Positions 36,184 through 44,660 of a stretch of DNA of 64,000 nt are shown one piece after another. The stretch's first letter is position 1; each line of letters opens with the position of its first letter. Source of the DNA: Apostichopus japonicus (lineage: Eukaryota; Echinodermata; Holothuroidea; Aspidochirotida; Stichopodidae); contig NC_092569.1 in assembly GCF_037975245.1 (NCBI RefSeq), positions 4,798,501-4,862,500 on the forward strand. Direction: 5' to 3'. Made by a program: the position numbers and the translations under genes. The notes below the pieces were generated by a model. The model saw nothing but the letters and a program-made list of their open reading frames with translations, had not been told where the DNA came from and ran no database searches.

Positions 36184-36523
36184 TCCAGGCCGCAATGGTG
36201 CGGCACCGGACGGAGAAGGGGGAGAGGATCGACCAAGGGGCGGAAACCCCGAGGATACAACCAAAAACATTCTCACCTGAAGAGGCCCTAGGTGGGCTGG
36301 TGTGGGTGACAGGTGGGTCCTGAGTGGGCCCGAAGTGGGTCCAGAGTGGGTCGTCGGTGGGTGTAGGCGGGACCCCACGACATCCCTCGAAAATTCCTGG
36401 GGGGAAAGGCCGACACATGGTCATATCTGCGTGGCCAGTTCCCCTAGTATCCGAGGAGGGTATCCGACGTGGTTGTATGGTTCCGTCCGCGAGGTCCCCC
36501 ATAGTGGGGAGGCGGGTCGGGAT
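36184..36523 (-). other. DIRS 3' spacer between terminal repeat and ICR
   Basis: GC-rich and without an ORF of element type. At 36310-36370 the plus strand carries several AGTGGGTCC-like units (GGG runs about 11 bp apart), giving quadruplex potential on that strand. Confidence 0.6.
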
Positions 36524-36621
36524 GTTATATGAGGTGAGTACGTCGCTCGTTAATTCACAAACCGGTTAAGGTTTGGGGAATTCACAGCGCGTACTCCCTC
36601 ACCTCATATAACCTATGCATT
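36524..36621 (-). repeat. DIRS internal complementary region (ICR)
   Basis: 36524-36581 is the exact complement of the element's 3' outer end (36046-36103, 58 bp). 36577-36621 is the exact complement of the 5' outer end (42132-42176, 45 bp). The two overlap by 5 bp (GGAAT at 36577-36581). By analogy with DIRS1 it serves as the template that joins the two ends during circle formation. It overlaps the last codons of the recombinase ORF by 9 bp. Confidence 0.93.
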
Positions 36622-37800
36622 TGTGACACAGGAGCCCTGGCGGTGGGTCGAGGATCTCGCGGGCGGCGGACCTAGGGCCGCTCGGGCAAAATCCCCTTCC
36701 GTGGCAGGGGTGTTTGTGAGATAACAGGCGACAAAGGAAGACGGGGTCTTCCAGGCCGCCGCCTTCATAATATCTTCCAGGGGAACCCCCCGGAACCACG
36801 CCCTGGACGTGGCGTGGCCTCGGACGTCGTGCGCCCGGACGGGTTCCCCAGGCTGGGTGTGGGCACGAATTAAGTCGGCCATCCACCGTGAAATGGTGTC
36901 CTTTGAGGCCGGGGTGTAGGGCGACCGCGGTAAAATGAAGAGCCTGTCCGAGGTACGTAGCTGTTTGGTCCTCTCTATGTACCACTTAAGGGCTCGGACA
37001 GGGCACCAGCGCTTGTCTTCCGCGATTGACGAGGCTTGTGACAGACTCGGTAGGAAGATCTCGTTCGGGGTAAAGGTTACTGATTGGTTCTTTGGGAGGA
37101 AGTGAGGGTCAGGTAGTAATCTGACTCCTCCTGGTTCGAACCTCGTGAACCCCCGTTGGAGGGTGAGCGCGTGGAGACAGCTTCTGCGCCTGGCAGAGGC
37201 GGCCGCGATCAGAAACAGAGTTTTGTGTGTTAGTTTGTCCAATGGAGCATTGTGTAACGGCTCGTACGGAGAGCCCGCAAGGGTCGTCAGGACCTCGTGG
37301 AGGGCCCATGACGGGGCCAGGCGGCGCCTGGGAGGGCGTCTGTGGAACATGCCCCTTAAGACCTGGCGGAGGACCGGGTTGGTTCCTACTGAGGAGCCAT
37401 CCGAGAATCCGCTGTGAACCGCTGCTATTGCGGAGCGGTAATTTCTAATTGTACTTATTTGCTTCCCTTCTCGGAAGAGTTCGAGTAGGAAGGCCGCCAC
37501 CTGGTCTACTGAGGCCTCCACGGGATCAGCAGCGTTGTCCCCGGCCCAAACATAGTATCGGTGCAGTCTAGAATCGTATGTTTTAACCGTGGACTGCCGG
37601 CGGGCATCCACTGCAATGTCCGCAACCTCCGGTGGAAACCCCGCTGTCTGGAGCGAGAGCCGGAGAGTTTCCACGCAGCTAGATGGAGGCTCGTGATGTC
37701 GGGGTGGGTTATGTGGCCGCTCCGTTGGGAGAGGAGCTTGGCGGCCGGTGGGAATTTGTATGGTAGGTCTACCAGCATTTCGATGATGAGTGGGAACCAT
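36613..37800 (-). CDS. DIRS tyrosine recombinase (YR)
   Basis: Catalyses insertion of the circular DNA copy. From the Met at 37800 it is 395 residues. The N-terminal SAM-like core-binding part covers about residues 50-140 (KTYDSRLHRYYVWAG region). The catalytic domain has an Arg cluster ASARRRS (about 201-207), AHDVRGHATS (His324, Arg327 as the H-x-x-R box), Trp350 and FVACYL with the probable nucleophile Tyr360. The frame is open much further upstream, to 39252, but those residues are Pro/Arg/His-rich readthrough of the polymerase ORF in another frame, so I start near the recognisable domain. The exact initiation site is unknown. It overlaps the polymerase ORF by about 295 nt. Confidence 0.9.
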   Translation of the reverse strand: MVPTHHRNAGRPTIQIPTGRQAPLPTERPHNPPRHHEPPSSCVETLRLSLQTAGFPPEVADIAVDARRQSTVKTYDSRLHRYYVWAGDNAADPVEASVDQVAAFLLELFREGKQISTIRNYRSAIAAVHSGFSDGSSVGTNPVLRQVLRGMFHRRPPRRRLAPSWALHEVLTTLAGSPYEPLHNAPLDKLTHKTLFLIAAASARRRSCLHALTLQRGFTRFEPGGVRLLPDPHFLPKNQSVTFTPNEIFLPSLSQASSIAEDKRWCPVRALKWYIERTKQLRTSDRLFILPRSPYTPASKDTISRWMADLIRAHTQPGEPVRAHDVRGHATSRAWFRGVPLEDIMKAAAWKTPSSFVACYLTNTPATEGDFARAALGPPPARSSTHRQGSCVTNA

Positions 37801-39773
37801 GCTTGATTGGGCCAGCAAGGTGCGATCAAAAGCATGTCCGCTTCCACGTCCCGAAGCATCGTGAGAATTCTGCGGAGTAATCCCAGTGGGGGAAAGGCGT
37901 ACATGGAGAGGCCCGCCCATGAGACGACTAGGGCGTCGGTCTTCCAGGCCTGCGGGTCGTGGTATCTGGAGCAGAACGTCGGGAGTTTGGCGTTCTTGGC
38001 CGTCGCGAACATGTCGACGGACGGCCTGCCGAACAGGTGGAATATGTGGTCGGACCACGTTTGGGAGAGCTCCCATTCCCCATTGTCTAGATACCCCCTG
38101 GACAGTGCGTCTGCCAGTATATTGTCTTTCCCTGCTAGGTGGGACGCCCGTAGGCCGATCCGAAGGGAGTCGCAGAGGACGAGCAGGTCCCATGTCCTGC
38201 GTAGGAGGGCCAGGGATCGAGTGCCCCCTTGACGGTTGATATACGCCACGGTCGTGGTGTTGTCTGACCGGACCGTGACAGTGTGGCCCGTTAGGTGGGT
38301 TGCCCAGTGACGTACGGCCCTCAGGACCGCTTCCGTCTCTAAAATATTGATATGGAGACCCCTCTCGGGCTCCGCCCATTCGCCGGCAACTGTGTGTGTG
38401 CCCCATACCGCTCCCCAGCCGCTGAGGGAGGCATCCGTCGTGATCGACGTTGTAGGGGCTGGGTTCCGGAAAGGTCGCCCTGCCGCGATCCTGTCCGACT
38501 CTGCCCACCACGTGAGAAACGGGCGAAGCCCCGTTGGAAGTGGGATTGGCGTTGCCGCCGACGACCGATCCGGGGCATAGTGTTTGAGGAGGTGCCGCTG
38601 GAGCGGCCTCATTCTGAGTCTGCACAGGTCTAGAAGGTCTGTGAAGCTCGCCATCTTCCCCAATAGGCGCTGCCACGTGAGCGCTGGGGTATTCCGATTG
38701 CCTAGTATTTTTCTGGCCGTGGCCACTAGGCTTGCCGTTCTTTCGGCCGTCGGGTAGACCATGCCGCTGGCGAGGTCGAGACGGGCCCCTAAGTATATGA
38801 TCGATTGAGTGGGCACGAGGTTGGATTTCTCGACATTGATTAACCACCCCAGTTTCGTCAGGAGGGAGACGGTGGCGTTTGTACTGGCGAGAGCCCCTTG
38901 TTGGGAGTTGCCGAGTACTAACCAATCGTCTAGGTAGGCGAACACCATTACCCCGTTTCGGCGGAGGTGAGCCAGGACCGCCCTTGTTACCCTGGTGAAA
39001 ACCCTGGGTGCCGTGGAGAGGCCAAATGGTAGCGCTGTGAAGCGGTAATCTATGGCCTTGTACCTGAACGCGAGGAACCGCTGGTCCTCGAGTCGGATGG
39101 GGATATGTAGGTAGGCATCCTTTAGATCGACGGAGGATGCCCACATCCCTGGGCGCAGTAGGTGGAGGATTGATGTGAGAGTCTCCATCCTGAACCTCTC
39201 CGGTCGGATGAACCTCCTGTTGAGAGGTCTGAGGTTCAGGATGGGCCTCCAAGTCCCGTTCTTCTTCGGCGTGAGGAAGAACGAGGACCGGAAGAGGGGG
39301 CCGTCCGCGTTTGCGGTGGTGACCCGCGTAATGGCGCCTTTTTTGAGAAGACTGTTGATCTCGTCTTCGAGGGCGGCCCGCTTTTCCGGTATCTCGGGTA
39401 CTGGCGTGGTTGCGAAGAGGCCATATTGGGGTGGGGTAGACGAGAACTCTATCTCGTAGCCCCTTTTTACCACGTCCAGTACCCAGGCTCCTGGGTCGAT
39501 TTTCTCCCAGTGAGCCCAGAAAACTCTTAGTCGCCCCCCCACCTTGGCCTTGGCCGCTACGGTGGGGTGGGCATCCCTAGGGCCGTTTACCGCGCCCGCG
39601 GCTTCCGCGGCTTCCGCGGTATTGCGGGCGGTACGGCCTGTGTTCGGGCCGCGAAGGAGCGGAATGCGTTCGCGGAGCGCCCCGACTCTGACTGTAGCTG
39701 GATCTTGAGCGGCTACCTTGTCTTGAGTCAAAACGTGGGCGCGAGGATGAGGTCGGGCGGGACATATGCTCAT
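37506..39773 (-). CDS. DIRS polymerase: reverse transcriptase, RNase H, Dam-like methyltransferase domain
   Basis: 755 residues. Residues 1-70 overlap the end of gag and have no domain. The reverse transcriptase spans about 130-330, with FFLTPKKNGTWRPI (165-178), SVDLKDAYLHI (Asp216) and the active-site YLDD at 280-283. RNase H spans about 440-560, with TTDAS (Asp447), ILETEA (Glu479), RSDN (Asp504) and LADALS (Asp555). After it, 585-670 matches the Dam-like N6-adenine methyltransferase domain of DIRS elements: VDMFATAKNAKLPTF, a DAL-x4-W, YAFPP (625-629) and APCWPNQAWFP. The usual DPPY/NPPY catalytic motif appears here as FPPL, so methyltransferase activity is doubtful. Translation probably needs frameshifting or internal initiation, because it starts inside gag in another frame. 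Confidence 0.94.
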   Translation of the reverse strand: MSICPARPHPRAHVLTQDKVAAQDPATVRVGALRERIPLLRGPNTGRTARNTAEAAEAAGAVNGPRDAHPTVAAKAKVGGRLRVFWAHWEKIDPGAWVLDVVKRGYEIEFSSTPPQYGLFATTPVPEIPEKRAALEDEINSLLKKGAITRVTTANADGPLFRSSFFLTPKKNGTWRPILNLRPLNRRFIRPERFRMETLTSILHLLRPGMWASSVDLKDAYLHIPIRLEDQRFLAFRYKAIDYRFTALPFGLSTAPRVFTRVTRAVLAHLRRNGVMVFAYLDDWLVLGNSQQGALASTNATVSLLTKLGWLINVEKSNLVPTQSIIYLGARLDLASGMVYPTAERTASLVATARKILGNRNTPALTWQRLLGKMASFTDLLDLCRLRMRPLQRHLLKHYAPDRSSAATPIPLPTGLRPFLTWWAESDRIAAGRPFRNPAPTTSITTDASLSGWGAVWGTHTVAGEWAEPERGLHINILETEAVLRAVRHWATHLTGHTVTVRSDNTTTVAYINRQGGTRSLALLRRTWDLLVLCDSLRIGLRASHLAGKDNILADALSRGYLDNGEWELSQTWSDHIFHLFGRPSVDMFATAKNAKLPTFCSRYHDPQAWKTDALVVSWAGLSMYAFPPLGLLRRILTMLRDVEADMLLIAPCWPNQAWFPLIIEMLVDLPYKFPPAAKLLSQRSGHITHPDITSLHLAAWKLSGSRSRQRGFHRRLRTLQWMPAGSPRLKHTILDCTDTMFGPGTTLLIPWRPQ

Positions 39774-41493
39774 CCGCCTCCCTCAGAGACTTCATCCTCT
39801 CTGCCTCCTCCCGGAGTTTGTCATCGAACTTGCCGCCGAAGAGGTCGCTGCCCAGGATCGGTAAGTTGCGGAACGCGTCCGCCGTGGATCTGGACGACCA
39901 ATTCAGGGAGTTCAGAACCAGGTCCCGACGTGTCAAGGTAGCCTTAACCGAGACGCGGGCGAACTGGTCTAATACCATCCTGGAAACGGGTCCCAGGAGG
40001 GCAATGATGGCGGCGGTATCTTTGCGGGAGATACCCGATGCCTGGGCCTGTTGGAACGATCTGTTCAATAGCTCGGCGAAAAGTAATAGGGCTGACGAGT
40101 ACTTCATCCCTGCGCGGGAGGCCCTATCTACGTCGAACAGGGAGGATTCTAGGGTCTGTGCACCCTTCTCCCTGAACTTGTCTTTGCCGTCTAAGGCACC
40201 CGCCGACCGAAGTCTCTCCTTCACTTGAGGCGGGATTTGGGGTGGCGTGAAAAGACTTTCCCAGTCTTCGTCGCCCACGTGGAAAGTGCGATGGGCTGAT
40301 CGCTGGAAGGCTGTCCAGCGTTTCGCCTGTGCCACCGCCTCGAACCGCTCTCTACATTCCACATCCACCGGGATGGAGGCTCGAGGCTTTTGGGTGGCCG
40401 CGTTCAAAGTGAGTTTGGATGCCGGCCCCTCGTGGGCCCGCGCATCCACCCTTTCCTCGAAGCCGAGGACTCTGCGGAGTACTGCCGTCGCCTTCTCAAA
40501 GGCTTCCGCCGAAATTTCTGTACCCCGTAAGGGTTCTTCATCCTCCGCCTCGGAGTCTCCACTGAGGAGGCGGGCACTAGCTGCGATTGACAGCGCATCA
40601 TCAGCTCTGGAGGAGACGTCGTCCCAGGGATCTGCCTGGGCCTCCTCAGGGGCGAGATCGTCCGTAACCGGTGCTGGCGGTGGCGCCGGTTGTGGTGGAA
40701 TTGACGGAGCCCCTTGTTGTTCCGGGTCCTGTTGACTCGGCTTTTGTAGCAATTGTCCCAGGAGGTCTTTAACCTGGGAAAGGAGAGCCTGCCCCGGATC
40801 TGGGGATTGTCTCCTCTTTCGTTTCTTGGCCCTGTGTCGCCCAGAAGAATGTCCGCTCGAGGACGAGGGCGACGAGCCAGACCTCGACCTGCGTCGAGGT
40901 CGCCGGTGTCTTTCCCGGCTCCTACCGCGGCTACGGCTGTGGGTACGGCTTCTGCTTCGGCTTTGGCGCCGTTCCGTACTCTCCGGGGAGAACCCCGAGA
41001 AATCTCTCCGGTTGTGGTCCCACGACCCCGGAGTTGAAGTAAATAAGTCCGCCACCGCTTGTCTTCGGGGGCTTCTGGACTCCACGTGGCCTGAAGTGGA
41101 CGGACCCTCCTGGGGTCGCGGCCGTGGCTGAGCTGACGCCGCACGGGAATTAGCTCCATCTCGTATGGATACCCGTTCCTGAGGAGGGTTTGAGCCATCT
41201 CGTATGGCGCCCTCCGTTCCCCCATGTTTAGGGCTTATGCCATCTCTTATGGCCGCCTGGGGTTCCTTCGCCGGCGGCTTCTTTTTCCCCTGCTTTGAGG
41301 AAGCCGCCTTCTTTCTTTTTTCTGCGGCTTTATCCGCCAGCCAGGTACCGATCAAATCCCAGCGCTCCTGGGTCCAGTCCTGGCAAATGGAGCAGGTCTG
41401 CTTACTCCCGCATGGGCGACACTTTGGGCATAAATCATGCTTATCCCATGCTTTGAACGGACGGAACTGCTTACAAGAACGGCAGTTTTCCAT
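39577..41493 (-). CDS. DIRS gag-like protein
   Basis: 638 residues starting at the ATG at 41493. The N-terminus holds a cysteine cluster: Cys4-x2-Cys7, then Cys22-x2-Cys25-x2-Cys28 and Cys34-x2-Cys37, a likely zinc-binding unit. A Lys-rich linker and three IRDG tetrapeptides (82-85, 97-100, 110-113) follow. An Arg/Ser-rich domain with many SR dipeptides lies at about 177-230, and then Pro/Gln-rich and acidic stretches at 250-310. The C-terminal third is better folded in character, and the tail is Arg/Ser/Gly-rich (SRGSRGRGKRP at the end). By position it is the structural, RNA-binding protein. DIRS gag proteins are poorly conserved, so function is inferred from order. Its 3' end overlaps the polymerase ORF by 197 nt. 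Confidence 0.85.
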   Translation of the reverse strand: MENCRSCKQFRPFKAWDKHDLCPKCRPCGSKQTCSICQDWTQERWDLIGTWLADKAAEKRKKAASSKQGKKKPPAKEPQAAIRDGISPKHGGTEGAIRDGSNPPQERVSIRDGANSRAASAQPRPRPQEGPSTSGHVESRSPRRQAVADLFTSTPGSWDHNRRDFSGFSPESTERRQSRSRSRTHSRSRGRSRERHRRPRRRSRSGSSPSSSSGHSSGRHRAKKRKRRQSPDPGQALLSQVKDLLGQLLQKPSQQDPEQQGAPSIPPQPAPPPAPVTDDLAPEEAQADPWDDVSSRADDALSIAASARLLSGDSEAEDEEPLRGTEISAEAFEKATAVLRRVLGFEERVDARAHEGPASKLTLNAATQKPRASIPVDVECRERFEAVAQAKRWTAFQRSAHRTFHVGDEDWESLFTPPQIPPQVKERLRSAGALDGKDKFREKGAQTLESSLFDVDRASRAGMKYSSALLLFAELLNRSFQQAQASGISRKDTAAIIALLGPVSRMVLDQFARVSVKATLTRRDLVLNSLNWSSRSTADAFRNLPILGSDLFGGKFDDKLREEAERMKSLREADEHMSRPTSSSRPRFDSRQGSRSRSSYSQSRGAPRTHSAPSRPEHRPYRPQYRGSRGSRGRGKRP

Positions 41494-42060
41494 CCTTTTT
41501 TTTTTTTTTTTTTTCCGAGAAATCTCCGAAAAATTTTTTTTTTTTCGAGAAATCTCCGAGACCTGAAGCTGTGAAAACTAAATCAAAAACAGTTACTTTA
41601 CTGCAGAATGAAAACGTACACGGCTGCTGTACGTGAACAGCAAGAAATTCGTATCTAAACCAGTACGAAAAATAAACAAGGCAGTTACTTTACTGCAAAG
41701 GGAAAACGTACACGACTGCTGTACGAAAACAGTATGAAGAACTAAACAAAGCAGTTACTTAACTGCAAGTAAGCCCACGTACACGACTGCTGTACGTGGA
41801 AGTAAATAAACGCTAGGGGAACGCTACACTAAGGTGCGGGCCTAGCCACGCTACGTGAACCACGTTCACGAGGTAAACCAAAAAAACGTTCGAAAATCAC
41901 GAAAGAAAAAACGTTTCAAAGACAAAAAGCAGTTCAAACGTGCAGGACGTTGAATAGATGAAAAAGAATTACAAAAACAACGATAAACTTTAGACGAAGT
42001 AATTGAAATCTTAGGATTTAGTGAGAGCAATAAGAGAGCGATACTTGCGTAACAGCTGGC
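41494..42060 (-). promoter_or_regulatory. DIRS 5' leader with three repeated hairpins and A-rich pre-start tract
   Basis: Three diverged units each hold CGTACA-(7 nt)-TGTACG, at 41615-41633, 41707-41725 and 41778-41796. Each is accompanied by a second small palindrome in CAGTTACTTTACTG or similar. Next to the gag start, two copies of a CGAGAAATCTCCGA motif (plus strand, at about 41515 and 41550) are separated by long A/T runs, so the coding strand has a long A-tract directly before the ATG. The structured units may act in RNA packaging, priming or translation. No function is shown. Confidence 0.6.
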
Positions 42061-42176
42061 AATTACGGAAGGGAGATGGCCACACTTACATACAGACAAA
42101 TTGCCAGATGCTAGAGCGAGGTTAATACGGTAATGCATAGGTTATATGAGGTGAGGGAGTACGCGCTGTGAATTCC
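42061..42176 (-). repeat. DIRS terminal inverted repeat, 5' side of the element
   Basis: 42061-42153 is the inverted match of 36091-36183 without mismatch. The outer 23 bp end in CGCGCTGTGAATTCC, and the last 45 bp reappear in complement in the ICR. By position it should carry the promoter. Confidence 0.95.
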
Positions 42177-44079
42177 TGATGTTACGCTCCGTGAGTCTAC
42201 GAGTCAGGGGTGGCAGTGAATTTTATTTCTTTTTGGAGTTGGACATGAACGACCTTTTATTGACCTTATAGCATACTTAGGGCCATCACTGATGGCCGTT
42301 TAATTGTCTACGTTCAAGTAATATACTCTTGATTAGATTGCTCAAACTGGCATACTAAAATATATTAACCTTGGCAATAGAGTATAAAGAACATCAGCAA
42401 TGGCCTCAAACTAAAGCACCCTAAAATTGCTAGGATTCCAAGCCTCCAAATACAACAGCCAACCAAATTTGTACAAATTTACTTCACCCAGATAAGAACA
42501 AGAGAAGTAATATAGGAATGACAATAAAAGTTAAATTTGGGGCTGTTTTAGAGTCTTTCCAACATACTTTTGACCCAATGCACCAGATGGTAAATAATGA
42601 ATGTATACTTGGAAACAATGAAGGGCTAGATCCTCAAACAGTATGTATACATTAAAACAAATTCAAGACAATTTTTAGCATGCTAAACTTTGGGGGGAAA
42701 CATTGATAGTGATAACCGTCCAAAAATTGTACTTTTATCTGTTGTCCACTGGCATCCTGAAATCCATTCACATTTTCCAACTCTCCTGAACGGAAAAAAG
42801 ACTCTGTACAGTGGATAACAATTTTATTTTTCGAGCGACGAGTTCAGTCGCCAAAAGGTTGAAGAAAGCTGCTCATTCATTCGTGACAAATTAAATTTAG
42901 GACTTTTTAGGAATTTTTGGGAAGTTTCTCCAACTTTTAATCGGTAAAACGGCCTTTCCTTTAAAATAACCCCTGGGTGAGTGGAAAAATTTACATAGAT
43001 CATTCACCTGTGCTGTGTCGTGACATTCTGGCAATCTTTTTTCTCATTACCTTTTTGCTTCCTTTTCACGGGAAGAGAAAGCAATAATTTAGGGATTAAG
43101 CTGTAATGACCCCCAGAGGTAAAAGAATTAGAGCAATTGCTGGGCTCAATTTTCAAACACTTTTTATGGCCTTAGGTCAAACAACACCATGAAATCTATT
43201 GGCTCCTTTTGTTAATCTTGAGATTGAATCTCTTCGTCTTTTTCGGATTGAAACGATTCGAGGGAGATCCAGAGAAACCGGCAGATAAAGAAAAATGAAC
43301 ACGGAATTATTTGAAATCAAAACGTTACACGATATGGCAATAATGGCATCATCTATTGATTGTTCCATTAACACATTTTATCCAAACTGTTCTACTTTTT
43401 TCAGTCTGATGGCAGTTAGGTTTCTACAGTAAACTTCTGGGTTTTTTTTATCTTTCTTACTTGCTAACATCGACCTACCTCCCAGATTACATAGTGCAAG
43501 GTGAAGTTATCATTATACCCCGAAGGCCTACACCTTTACAGGTACACACTCTGTCCTACATAACGCAATCAAATTTGTGACCTAAATGTTAGAATTTGAA
43601 TTTCGTTTAAAATTCATGTTTTTTATCTTCAAGGAGAAAAAAAAAATAGAAGTGATTTGGAATAAAAGCAGATGCACATCCAACCACCATCTTTGATATC
43701 TTAAGTGGTAGAGACACTTATGACAAACAACTCCCTGAAACAGCTAAGAATACATTTTACTCTGTGAGATGTTATGTTCATTCAGCCTTCTTTTGCTAGG
43801 CTGTGAGGACTTGAGCAAGTCTGAGATATAACATTTCATTTATTTGTTTCTTCACAATATAAATACAGAGAAGTTAACTAAGTGACAAAACATATCAACA
43901 ACAGGGAAAATTGTGAAAGGAAGCACTCCAAAAAACCCAGAGGGCTTGTCTAGTAGAGCGCTCCCATAAGTAAATAGAGAGAACAATGCAAGAAAACAGT
44001 AACACTTATATCCACCCAGACACCAACCCAATACGTATAACCCATCCACCCCACCCCCACCACCCACAATACATATATC
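42177..44079. other. Non-coding stretch, nothing recognised
   Basis: AT-rich DNA right of the DIRS insertion. A few acceptor-like tracts (43403, 43631) have no donors. No gene recognised. Confidence 0.35.
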
Positions 44080-44290
44080 TTCACATATGCATACATACAC
44101 AATTGAATACAAAAACACACATGCATATATACATATACATATAAGTATATACATACATATATATATATATACACCTATGTTAATATAAACATGTATGCTT
44201 ACTTTCACAGACACAAAAACAATCATGTATATACATATATGTTATACATATATGTTATACATATATGTTATGACATATATGTTATGACAT
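44080..44290. repeat. TA/CA-rich microsatellite cluster
   Basis: Runs of CATA, TATA and four copies of a CATATATGTTATA unit (44229-44285). Confidence 0.8.
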
Positions 44291-44350
44291 CATAGGACCA
44301 TCAGTACAAGTATTTCATACATTTTAAACCTTACTGGTTTGGTTATTGAC

Positions 44351-44485
44351 TTGTGATGAGCTTACCTGTCTCCCCACAACCTAAGCACTCTCGTTCTACC
44401 GTGAATAGAATGAACTGGTAACCTTTAAACACTGTGCGCTCTGTATGACCGGCCTCTCCAGTCAATGCCTTTCCTTCTCATGAGA
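44351..44485 (-). repeat. Inverted arm of the dispersed family (left arm of a foldback pair)
   Basis: Complement of the full consensus: GCTTACCTGTCTCCCCACAA, then CTCTCGTTCTACCGTG, GAACTGGTAACCTTTAAACA, CTGTATGACC and TTCCTTCTCATG. Confidence 0.85.
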
Positions 44486-44517
44486 CCTCAAAAAACAAAG
44501 GATGTAGGCACTTTGGG

Positions 44518-44660
44518 TGGTAGAATGAGAAGGGTATTGACCCAAGGGGCGGTCATAGAGGGCACAGTGTTAAAAGGTTACCAGTTCATTCTAGGCATGG
44601 TAGAACGAGGGTGCTAAGGTTGTGGGGAGACAGGTAAGCAAGGATCAAAGTAAATTGCAC
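44518..44660 (+). repeat. Direct arm of the dispersed family (right arm of a foldback pair)
   Basis: The best full-length copy: GGTAGAATGAGAAGGGTATT, GGTCATAGAGGGCACAGTGT, AAAAGGTTACCAGTTCATTC, GGTAGAACGAGGGTGCTAAG, GTTGTGGGGAGACAGGTAAG, then CAAGGATCAAAGTAAATT. It lies about 35 bp from the inverted arm, so one transcript could fold into a hairpin of about 130 bp. Confidence 0.85.

Larger units (their letters stand above)
36046..42176 (-). mobile_element. Complete DIRS-like tyrosine-recombinase retrotransposon
   Basis: A 6,131-bp element, markedly GC-richer than its surroundings. It has terminal inverted repeats, an internal complementary region, and three long overlapping ORFs in three frames: gag-like, reverse transcriptase/RNase H/methyltransferase-like, and tyrosine recombinase. 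Together these define the DIRS order. Such elements copy RNA into a circular DNA intermediate, which the recombinase inserts, so no target-site duplication is expected and none is seen. The 5-bp ATTCC occurs at both ends (36046-36050, 42172-42176) and once in the ICR, marking the probable crossover. The intact ORFs and identical 93-bp repeat cores indicate a recent insertion. Related names in databases (DIRS1, SpDirs-type) fit, but the exact subfamily cannot be fixed without a search. Confidence 0.95.

Noticed and set aside
36119-36569. Open frames of 76-127 codons on both strands between DIRS repeat and ICR
   Set aside because: GC-rich spacer where several frames are open at once, with no element protein motif.
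37801-39252. N-terminal 484 codons of the recombinase frame
   Set aside because: Pro/Arg/His-rich shadow of the polymerase ORF in another frame, with no domain.
37807-41566. Plus-strand open frames across the DIRS ORFs
   Set aside because: Antisense shadows of gag, polymerase and recombinase.
43852-44226. 124-codon minus-strand frame
   Set aside because: Tyr/Ile/Cys-rich translation of a TA/CA microsatellite.
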